Part shown: positions 23,937 to 31,841 of the stretch, in pieces | Position numbering within the stretch: the first letter of the stretch is position 1 | How the letters are laid out: each line of letters begins with the position of its first letter | Origin: Halorubrum persicum | GTDB taxonomy: Archaea > Halobacteriota > Halobacteria > Halobacteriales > Haloferacaceae | Length of the DNA: 64,000 bases | NCBI RefSeq assembly: GCF_002727125.1 | Contig: NZ_NHOA01000017.1 | Location: 1 to 64,000 of the forward strand | Direction: 5' to 3' | The notes under the pieces: generated by a model | Database searches by the model: none | The model's input: only the letters and a program-made list of their open reading frames with translations | Told to the model about the DNA's origin: nothing | Position numbers and translations under genes: made by a program

Positions 23937-26900
23937 CTACTTGACCAGGTCCATCATCGGTCGAAGTTCAGATTCAATTTCCGCCATCTGATCCGACACC
24001 CAATGGAACCGTTCCTCTACGCCCGCATCAGTAAACCGGAGTGAAGCTCGTACGTCACGATTTCGGTCATGTTGGAGGAGTGCGAGAGCGTACGCGAGCA
24101 TCTGCGGCCGATAGTGTTCCGCGAGCTCACCCGATGTCGTAGCAGAGAGGTCGTTGGTCTTGTAGTCGATAATGTGGAAGGCATCCGGTGTGACGAGCAG
24201 CCGGTCGATATCACCGACAATTCGCGACTCATCAATTCGGGCGACAACAGAATACTCGTCGTAAACCGCTTGGAGCTGGGAATCAGCCTCAACCTGGTCC
24301 ACAAATTCGACCGCATCAGCGGCATGATCGACAGCATCGCGGAGGTCAGGTTCTGTCGGCTCCTCACCGGACATCCGACTCAGACGGCGGATCAGGGTAG
24401 GCCACTCGTCTCTTGGAGGCCGAAGTTCGTTGATCCGGTGGACGACCGTCCCGAACGTCGTTGGACTCAGGCCCGCCGACTCCTCCCGTTGAGTGTAACT
24501 GTGACTGTCTGGAGACGCATCCGCCACCGCATTCACGAGCGTCGTGGCCGCGATCCATTTCGCCGGCGCGAGCGACGGTGGTGAAGGAATCGAGATCTCC
24601 GGCGCTGAATCAACAGCGTCGTCGTCAGTGTGCCAGTCTACTGGGCGCGGCGGCTTGCGAACGGTATAGCTGGCCCCATCCATCTCGCCACGGGCCTGTC
24701 CATCCCGAACCGCCTCGGCTACGAGAGCTCCGTCAAGGAGGGCTGGCTGTAACCAGTCCCGCCACCGGTCTGCGTCGTCGAAGGCTGCAGGCTCGCCCAG
24801 TTCGATTGTCCCGGACTCGTCGACGTCGATGTCATGCGTGCCGCAGAGAAGGAGGTGATCCCGCGTTCGTGTACACGCTACATAGAGGAGGCGTTTCGAC
24901 TCCGCCCGCTCCTGAGGACGCGACCGTCGGTCGGCGTACTCGTGGACGGCCGTCTTCTCGATGGAGAACGTATCGCCCGGATTCGGCCCACCGACCGCCG
25001 GCACCGGCGGCGCGTCATCAGTTCCATCCACGAGTCGAACGTACCCATAGTCGTCCACAGAGCGACCGAAGTTGAGGTCACTCCCGAGATCAGGGACGGT
25101 GACGATCGGGAACTCGAGTCCCTTCGCTGAATGGATCGTCATGATCCGGACGCCCTCGGCGTCACCGGGAATATCTGCCTCCCCCTCACGAGGGTCGATC
25201 TCGGCTTGGCGGTCGATCCGGTGGAGCAACCCGGCAGCTGTGTGAACACCGTTCTCGGTCCAAGTACGGACCTGATCGCGGAACTTCTCGACGTTCGCGA
25301 CGGCCTGCCGACCGCGTTCGTCAGCACTCACACTCGCCAGATACCCCGTGTCGTCGATCACCCGGGACAGCAGGCGGTTCCACGGGAGGACGCCCTCTTC
25401 GGACGGCGTCGCACAGCCGCTGAGGGTCCGCCACGTTGTGAGGAGGTCGAACGCGTCCGCGAGCTGTGGATCGTCCGTCTCGGCGAGTGCGTCCCATACT
25501 GAATCGGCCTCTGCGACAGCCGGTGCGAGGCGATCATCCGCGAATCCGAACAGCGGCGACCGAAGCACCCCGTAGAGGGAGACATCGTCCTGTGGATCAC
25601 CGAGTACTCGAAGCAGGTTCGTGAGCGCCTGGACCTCAGGCGTATCGTAGAACCCGACGCCACCGACGACAGTGTAGGGAATATTGTACTCCTCAAGGGC
25701 GCGCTGATACCGATCCAGATGGGTTCGCCGGCGGAGGAGAATTGCTGTGTCGTCGGGAGTAGCGTCACGATGGACACCTGTATCGGGGTCTTGGACTTGC
25801 GGCGGATCGTCGAACAGGTGGGTTAGTCGAGCAGCGAGCGCTTGCGCTTCGGCCTCGATGGTGTGGTCGAGCGCGCCTTCGGCGACCGGATGGTCGTCGC
25901 CGAAGAGCTCCGCTGCCGTATCGGCGTCGTCGGGGACAGCGAGATACTCGACACTCCCGGTCAGTCCCTCGATGTCCTCGATACGGTCGCGTTGTGTGGT
26001 CAACTCCTGCGGTGGCGCTTCGTGAGGTTCGTGGCTGTCACCCTCCGGCTGGAATAGGTACTCGAAGAGCTCGTTCAGGAACGACAGCGGCTCGTCCAGC
26101 GTCCGGAAGTTCCCGGAGAGTTCGAGCGCGGTCGGACTCTCGGCATCGCTGTCGGGAACGTCGTCGACCCCACGGGCTTCGTTGACAGTCTGGAGTTCCG
26201 CTCTCGCTTCCCCGAACGTCGTCACGTCGGCACCACGGAATCCGTAGATACTCTGTTTCTCGTCGCCGACCAGAAAGACGTTCGACGCCGTCTGCTCGTC
26301 GACGCCCGTGAGGAGCTTGACCAGCTCCCACTGGCGCGGATCCGTGTCCTGGAACTCGTCGACCATCACGGCCGCAAACTGCTCTCGTAGCCGCTCCGTG
26401 ACGGCATCGTTCGTTCGCAAGAACTCAAGGGTGGTCTCGATCACGTCGGGAAAGTCGAGCGTATCCCGGCGGTCCTTCTCGTCGGTGTAGGTTGCGAGGA
26501 CGTCGTCGAAAACCCGCATCAGAGCCAGCGCGTAGTGAGCGCTGTTCGCTTCGAGCTCACCGGGTGTGGTCTCGACCGCATCCGCGTGCGGTTCGACGGC
26601 ATCGATGACCGTGTCGATGGCGTCTTTCAGGTCGTCGTAGACGTCACCGTACTCACCCCAATCATCCCTGTCACCGACGACGTACCCCGAACTGCTGTAC
26701 AGGCCGCCGTTCTTCTTCTCACAGGCCTCGTAGAGCTCGAGAATTGCCCGCTGACAGTCCCGGGGATCGCTTTCCTCCAGGTCGTCCGAGAGTGTCGTCG
26801 CGACCTCGGTGAAGGTCTGGTAGGCTCGAAGGCCGTCCTCGTCGGCGATAGTGTCCTCACGGTCGACACGGCCCGCAATCGTGCGTAGCTGGTCAAGGAG

Positions 26901-27572
26901 TCCGTCCGCATACAGCGTCTGTCGGGCGTCGGCGACGTCGAGATCACAGACAAACTCCCAGCAGATATCGACGTAGTCGTCGGCCTCGGCGTCACGCCAC
27001 GCCTCGAGGACCGCCTCGCTCTGTGGGCGCTCATCGAGTAGTCCAGCGAGTACATCGACCAGCTGGTCACGACCCCAAAGCTGAGCGAGGAGCGCGACGT
27101 CGTCATCGTCCTGGTTGCGTTCGAGGTACTCCGTCACGACTTCGCGTTGGAGTGTCGCGGCGCCGTCTTCGTCGAGCACGTCGAAGCCGAGCGGGACCGG
27201 AGCCTCGACGGCCCGTTCTCGCAAGAGCCGCGTACAGAACGCGTGAATGGTGTGGACGTAGCCATCCTCCAGGTCGTCGAGGACGTTTCGCCAGCGGTGG
27301 TAGGCTTGTGGTGAGTCGACAGCCTCGAGCCGGTCGTACACCTCCTCCCGAACGCGCTCGGTCAGTTCGGCAGCAGCCTTTCGCGTGAAGGTGATCGTGA
27401 CGATATTCTTCGGGGTGAGCGACGGGTTCTCGGCCAGTATCGTCACGTACCGCTCGGTGAGCGTTGTCGTCTTCCCCGTCCCAGCGCCGGCAGTGATCGC
27501 GACGTTCCGGCCCTGGACGAGCGCGTCCTCCTGTTCCTCTGTGAGCTGAATCTCCTCGGGTTCCTCAGTCAT
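23937..27572 (-). CDS. AddA/RexA-like helicase-nuclease (UvrD type)
   Basis: The 1211-residue protein is a superfamily 1A helicase: Walker A AITAGAGTGKTTTLTERY near residue 30, motif II MVDEFQDTDPRQWELVKL, motif III LVGDEKQSIYGFRGADVTTF, and a closing ACTRTRDHLLLCG. Its C-terminus has a PD-(D/E)xK nuclease (RIVGDIDRLLVT and IIDYKTNDLSATTSGELAE), as in AddA and RecB. Its start overlaps the AddB-like gene by 8 bp. The pair would resect double-strand ends or degrade foreign DNA. Most haloarchaea use Mre11-Rad50 and HerA-NurA for that, so this accessory AddAB pair is probably defence-linked. Confidence 0.88.
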   Translation of the reverse strand: MTEEPEEIQLTEEQEDALVQGRNVAITAGAGTGKTTTLTERYVTILAENPSLTPKNIVTITFTRKAAAELTERVREEVYDRLEAVDSPQAYHRWRNVLDDLEDGYVHTIHAFCTRLLRERAVEAPVPLGFDVLDEDGAATLQREVVTEYLERNQDDDDVALLAQLWGRDQLVDVLAGLLDERPQSEAVLEAWRDAEADDYVDICWEFVCDLDVADARQTLYADGLLDQLRTIAGRVDREDTIADEDGLRAYQTFTEVATTLSDDLEESDPRDCQRAILELYEACEKKNGGLYSSSGYVVGDRDDWGEYGDVYDDLKDAIDTVIDAVEPHADAVETTPGELEANSAHYALALMRVFDDVLATYTDEKDRRDTLDFPDVIETTLEFLRTNDAVTERLREQFAAVMVDEFQDTDPRQWELVKLLTGVDEQTASNVFLVGDEKQSIYGFRGADVTTFGEARAELQTVNEARGVDDVPDSDAESPTALELSGNFRTLDEPLSFLNELFEYLFQPEGDSHEPHEAPPQELTTQRDRIEDIEGLTGSVEYLAVPDDADTAAELFGDDHPVAEGALDHTIEAEAQALAARLTHLFDDPPQVQDPDTGVHRDATPDDTAILLRRRTHLDRYQRALEEYNIPYTVVGGVGFYDTPEVQALTNLLRVLGDPQDDVSLYGVLRSPLFGFADDRLAPAVAEADSVWDALAETDDPQLADAFDLLTTWRTLSGCATPSEEGVLPWNRLLSRVIDDTGYLASVSADERGRQAVANVEKFRDQVRTWTENGVHTAAGLLHRIDRQAEIDPREGEADIPGDAEGVRIMTIHSAKGLEFPIVTVPDLGSDLNFGRSVDDYGYVRLVDGTDDAPPVPAVGGPNPGDTFSIEKTAVHEYADRRSRPQERAESKRLLYVACTRTRDHLLLCGTHDIDVDESGTIELGEPAAFDDADRWRDWLQPALLDGALVAEAVRDGQARGEMDGASYTVRKPPRPVDWHTDDDAVDSAPEISIPSPPSLAPAKWIAATTLVNAVADASPDSHSYTQREESAGLSPTTFGTVVHRINELRPPRDEWPTLIRRLSRMSGEEPTEPDLRDAVDHAADAVEFVDQVEADSQLQAVYDEYSVVARIDESRIVGDIDRLLVTPDAFHIIDYKTNDLSATTSGELAEHYRPQMLAYALALLQHDRNRDVRASLRFTDAGVEERFHWVSDQMAEIESELRPMMDLVK

Positions 27573-30500
27573 CGCTCATCACCGCCTCGATGTCCTCGTC
27601 GTCGCGAACACGGAGCGGAACGTACGCAGCCTCGTCCTCATGAACCTCGTCGACGAACTCCCGCTTGCGGTGATGGCGGACATCGCACGCCCGACGGTAG
27701 TCACAGTATCGGCAGTTCGCTCCGCGGGCGGACAGAAGCGTCGTGTGGAACCGTCCGTTGCCGATCGCCTCGTCGATCTGGCCCAACCACTCCGGAACGA
27801 CATCGTTCAGGAACCGGCGGAGTTCGACCTCTGAATCGAACTTCGATTCGACGCCGCGTGGAACCTTGAGGTCGTTTGGCGGTCGCACCTGATAGTACGT
27901 CGCCGAGAGCGAGCCCTGTTCGAAGAGATCACCGTCGACGACCTCGGCGGCAGCGAGCAGATAGATGGGGAGTTGGAACTTCGTGCCGCCGGTCGTCTTC
28001 GTCATATACGGTGCTCGACCAGTTTTGTAGTCGTAGAGCGTGAGCGTCGGTTGTTCGCCACCCTGGCTCACGTCAACGCGATCGATGTATCCCCGAATCG
28101 AGACAGTCGAGCCGTCCGGTCGCTCAACTGTGAACGGCCCAGCATCCGAGTCGGGAAGTCCCTCGCCGAACGGGGCCTCGAACAGGTGTGGGCGGTCAGC
28201 GCCGTCCCGCGAGAGTTCGTTGTCGAGGAAGGTAGCGAACAACCCCTGTTCCGGTGCGTCGTGAGGTTTGCTCCCGGCCTCGTACGGAGCACTCTCGCCG
28301 CCACCCAGGCCCGCGAACAGCTCCGCCTTCCACCGTTCGTAGAACAGGCCGTCGTACTCGAAGTCAGCATCCCGGAGTTCTTCGACGGCAATCTCGCGAA
28401 GGTGTATCGCCAGGTCGTTCCGGTCGAACTCGGTGAGGTCGACACCATCTTCGGTTTCGTCCTGTAGATCCGCGAAGAACCGTTCGAGGACGTCGTGGAC
28501 GTACGATCCGGTTTCGAGGGGCGTAGGGACGACCTCGACGTCGTCGGGATCCTCGATTCGGAGCACTTCGTCGGCGTAGAACTTGAACCCACACTCGACG
28601 TATCGCTCGATTCGACTCGCGCTGTAGGGTTCCCGCGCCGACGGAGGGTATACCTCATCGACCGTCTCGGGTTCTAAAACGCCGTCGTGTTCGGAGAGGC
28701 CAGTCGTTCCCCTGTTGTCCGCACAGTGGAGTCCCCGATCCGTGCGCTTGGTCTGCTCGGGGGAGAGATCACCTCGGTCGCCGGCGCGGCTGACTGCCGC
28801 ACGCCGGTCGGCCGTTGCAGCGACATGCCGCTGTAGGTCCTCGCGGGAGCCCACGCGGTCGTCGACGCCGTCTTCGGGTTCGATGCCGGTCACGCGCTGG
28901 AGTTCGTCGAGCACCGGTGACCGCACGACGGCGGATTCGTCGTCGCCCGTCTCTGGTGTGGTGATCGTGAGTTCGTCGACGTTCGCGAGGAGCGTCGCGA
29001 AGAGATAGCGCCCCCGGAGGCGCTCGTCGCCAGTGTCGAACCGCGGATGGGCGTCGGTCATCTCCTCGAAGAAGGCCGGGCGTTCCGGCGTTACCGGGAA
29101 ATGCTCGCTCGTCAGGCCCACGAGGAACACCTTCTCGAACGAGCGCATCCGGGCGTCGAGCAGCCCCATCACCTCAACGTGGCCGCCAGCAGCGCGCTGT
29201 GGAACCCGAATCGGCACGCCATCGAACGCACGGGTGAACAGTGCCAACGGAGAGAGGTCGCTATTGACTGCCGCCAGCGACTCGAACGAGGAGAGGACCT
29301 CGTCCACGAGGTCGTAGGCGCGCTGTTCGACGGCTTGCTCAGCGCCGCTGGCGTAGTCCTCCGTCGCCGCCTCCAAGCCGAATCGGTCGTCCAACAGTCG
29401 TCGGAGCGTCTCGGTTGCGGCTTCGATGTCCTCCGTTCGGAGCGTCTCTAGCGTGGCCAGCAGCTCCTCGATTAGGGGCGCCGCCTCGCCGTCGACGTCA
29501 TCGAGCAGGGGTGACACAGAAACCGTGTCACGCCGGCGAGCAGCTGCCGTGACGGCGTTGGCTTGGTCGGTGTCGACGACGTCAACCAGTGGATTTGCTA
29601 ACAGGGACGTGAGGTCCTCGGCCCGCGGATCCGGTTCGGCGAGGTTCAGGAGATCGTGGACGACACTCCCGGTGAACGTCCGGTTCAGCTGTGAGGCGGC
29701 GGTCGTGACGTGCGGGATGTCGAACGTATCGAACGTGTCCTCGACGTACCCCGAATAGGCCTCGGTCCCGGGGACGACGACGGCCAAGTCGTCGGGGTCG
29801 CGACCATCGGCCAACTCGGTTCGGAGCTCGCGAGCGACGAAGCGAATCTCGCGCTCAGGCGTCGGGAGTTCCCGCCACCGGAGGCCGTCTGGAACAGGGG
29901 CAGTATCCGGGTCCGGGCGGTAGAGTGACTCAGTGATCGTTCCGAAGGTCTGCCCCGACTGGTCGATCGGCTCGAGTTCCACTATTTCAAAGTCGAGCGC
30001 TTCGTAGACCTCCAGGGCATCTTCCGCAACAGTGTCGACTCCGCTCCGACCATCCTGGTGAAGCGGCAGCAGTGCAATCATCGGAAGTTCGTCGACGAGG
30101 CGTTCGATGAAGCGGCGTTCGACGGGGCGGAATTCGTGATACCCGGAGAGGACGACGACATCCAGTTCCGGGGAGAGTGTTGAGAGTGACTTCTCTGTCG
30201 CAGCCACTGCGTCGAACATTTCTCCCCGGGTACAGACCCACTCGTCGACGTAGTCAGCGTGGAGATTCCGGTAGTGTCGGTACGCATCGACAGTGGCTGT
30301 CGCGATACGGTCATCGAGAGCGGAGCCCTCGAACTCCGCTGCCAATGCGTCGGGGGTCCCGACGCCGGCGTCGTCGAAGAGTGAGAAACGGCTGCTGAAC
30401 GAATCCGCGAGAGCGGCCGAGGCGGGTTCGCCGGCGAGAGCGCCATCTGTTTCGGCTGTCGTTCGGTCAAGCGCATACTCCGCCAGCCGGCGGTTCAGCT

Positions 30501-30753
30501 GCCCGGAGAGGGGTTGAACCGGACCGTGGAGCTCCTCATACCACTCCCGAACGACCGCATCGAGCGTCTCGGCACGAAGACGGAGGGGTGCGTGGGACGC
30601 GGCCCAGCGATCCTCGACCATACCCCGGCGAGCGTCGTTCCGCGTTATGTAGAGAATACTCCCCAGCGAATCGGTGGCGATGTCATCAGCCCGCTGAAAT
30701 GCCCGTCGTTCCAATCGGGCGTGTTTCGGACCGGTGAGAAGCGTTGAATCCAT
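27565..30753 (-). CDS. AddB/RexB-like Fe-S nuclease-helicase subunit
   Basis: This 1062-residue protein lacks a Walker A but has the AddB layout: helicase-like body with LDVVVLSGYHEFRPVERRFI and VFLVGLTSEHFPVTPERPAF, then a nuclease domain (IRGYIDRVDVSQGG, YDYKTGRAPYMTKTTGGT near residue 909). Four cysteines fit an iron-sulfur cluster: one near residue 720 (YVECGFKF) and three in NCRYCDYRRACDVRH near 1017. It follows the small gene at 30861 and is coupled to AddA. As in bacterial AddB it should bind the other strand and lend nuclease activity to the complex. Confidence 0.85.
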   Translation of the reverse strand: MDSTLLTGPKHARLERRAFQRADDIATDSLGSILYITRNDARRGMVEDRWAASHAPLRLRAETLDAVVREWYEELHGPVQPLSGQLNRRLAEYALDRTTAETDGALAGEPASAALADSFSSRFSLFDDAGVGTPDALAAEFEGSALDDRIATATVDAYRHYRNLHADYVDEWVCTRGEMFDAVAATEKSLSTLSPELDVVVLSGYHEFRPVERRFIERLVDELPMIALLPLHQDGRSGVDTVAEDALEVYEALDFEIVELEPIDQSGQTFGTITESLYRPDPDTAPVPDGLRWRELPTPEREIRFVARELRTELADGRDPDDLAVVVPGTEAYSGYVEDTFDTFDIPHVTTAASQLNRTFTGSVVHDLLNLAEPDPRAEDLTSLLANPLVDVVDTDQANAVTAAARRRDTVSVSPLLDDVDGEAAPLIEELLATLETLRTEDIEAATETLRRLLDDRFGLEAATEDYASGAEQAVEQRAYDLVDEVLSSFESLAAVNSDLSPLALFTRAFDGVPIRVPQRAAGGHVEVMGLLDARMRSFEKVFLVGLTSEHFPVTPERPAFFEEMTDAHPRFDTGDERLRGRYLFATLLANVDELTITTPETGDDESAVVRSPVLDELQRVTGIEPEDGVDDRVGSREDLQRHVAATADRRAAVSRAGDRGDLSPEQTKRTDRGLHCADNRGTTGLSEHDGVLEPETVDEVYPPSAREPYSASRIERYVECGFKFYADEVLRIEDPDDVEVVPTPLETGSYVHDVLERFFADLQDETEDGVDLTEFDRNDLAIHLREIAVEELRDADFEYDGLFYERWKAELFAGLGGGESAPYEAGSKPHDAPEQGLFATFLDNELSRDGADRPHLFEAPFGEGLPDSDAGPFTVERPDGSTVSIRGYIDRVDVSQGGEQPTLTLYDYKTGRAPYMTKTTGGTKFQLPIYLLAAAEVVDGDLFEQGSLSATYYQVRPPNDLKVPRGVESKFDSEVELRRFLNDVVPEWLGQIDEAIGNGRFHTTLLSARGANCRYCDYRRACDVRHHRKREFVDEVHEDEAAYVPLRVRDDEDIEAVMSDD

Positions 30754-30860
30754 CGAACACTCCCTACCAAGATATCGGTCTCACTTCACTCTTGGCGAGA
30801 CTGACAGCTTAGGAGTGGCTTACCGAGAGGGACCAAAATAAAGCAGAGAGGACTGAGAAC

Positions 30861-31133
30861 TCACCCGACGGTCGCTAGCACTCGGACATCTGTGTCCGAG
30901 TGTCGTTCGCGCTGAGTTCGAGCACCCCGTTCTTGCAGGAAGTTCTCGATTTCATCGGCCAGCGTATCAGCGTCCTCTCTCTCGACATGAACGATCAGCG
31001 TTGGCCGGTCTGGATCGTTATTGTCGATGACAAGCGATACGTCTTTGAATTCGTCCGGCTGTCTGTACGCCTCGAATTCCTCGGCGACCTGGTCAGCCAG
31101 GTCATCGAGAATATCCGCTGGGTCTGAGGTCAT
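30861..31133 (-). CDS. Small acidic protein between TBP and AddB genes
   Basis: This 90-residue protein starts at MTSDPADILDDLADQVAEEF and has an alpha/beta look: VSLVIDNNDPDRPTLIVHVE, then ADEIENFLQERGARTQ. I recognise no family. It lies in the same direction as TBP (159 bp upstream) and AddB (107 bp downstream) and is probably part of the same transcription unit. An upstream in-frame Met was rejected, because the extension is basic and hydrophobic and does not continue the acidic pattern. Confidence 0.6.
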   Translation of the reverse strand: MTSDPADILDDLADQVAEEFEAYRQPDEFKDVSLVIDNNDPDRPTLIVHVEREDADTLADEIENFLQERGARTQRERHSDTDVRVLATVG

Positions 31134-31292
31134 ATTTGGATGAGGGGCGCTTTGAAGACGATCACACCTGACGGGCTTGGAGAGAATTCTATCGACTACT
31201 ACCACCTCCGACAACCAGTTCGACAAGCAGGTGTTCAGAAGCGTCGTTTTACGAACCGCGAGAGACGTGTTTTCGCATAGAATGCAGAGATG

Positions 31293-31841
31293 TTACTGTT
31301 CGAGGTAGGTCGTCACCTGTTTCTGAAGATGCTTGAACGCATCCTCGGCAGTGTCCACGTCAGAAGCCCCTGTGATGACTATTTTCCCGTTGGCAAAAAC
31401 CAAGAGAACGGCCGGGTGGTCAGCGGGCCGATAGATGAGACCGGGGAACTGTTCTGGCTCATATTCCACGGATTCCAAGCCCAACGCGATAGAGAGTGTA
31501 TTCAGATCGACCGGGTCGTCCAGCTGTGCCGTACAGACAACGTTCTGTACCGTGAATCCGGTTTCAGTCTCTGCATCTACGATGTCCAACTCAGACAGTG
31601 TTGTGAGGAACGCGTCGTTCGTTTCGTACAACTGTTCGAACGTAGAGCACCCACTGATGATGTATTTCCCACTCCGATAAACCGTGATGAGCGGACCACC
31701 CTCAACAAGCCGAAGATAGAGACCATGGTAGTTCGAAGGGTCGTATTCGGTGTATGGCAGATCCAAATCGGACTCGACCTCGGCGACGTCGAGTTCCACA
31801 CCCAAATCTCCCGACCCGACAGCGTTCGCAATAGATATCAT
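31293..31841 (-). CDS. tbp: Divergent TATA-box-binding protein in helicase operon
   Basis: The 182-residue protein has the TBP saddle with two repeats. The second is close to canonical: VEYEPEQFPGLIYRPADHPA then LVFANGKIVITGASDVDTAE. The first is divergent: PSNYHGLYLRLVEGGP then VYRSGKYIISG. The four phenylalanines that intercalate into the TATA box are kept in repeat two (FPG, VFANGK) but replaced by Tyr in repeat one (NYHG, VYRSGK). It overlaps the SNF2 gene by four bases, so it is made from the same mRNA. A special promoter or target choice is possible. Confidence 0.88.
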   Translation of the reverse strand: MISIANAVGSGDLGVELDVAEVESDLDLPYTEYDPSNYHGLYLRLVEGGPLITVYRSGKYIISGCSTFEQLYETNDAFLTTLSELDIVDAETETGFTVQNVVCTAQLDDPVDLNTLSIALGLESVEYEPEQFPGLIYRPADHPAVLLVFANGKIVITGASDVDTAEDAFKHLQKQVTTYLEQ

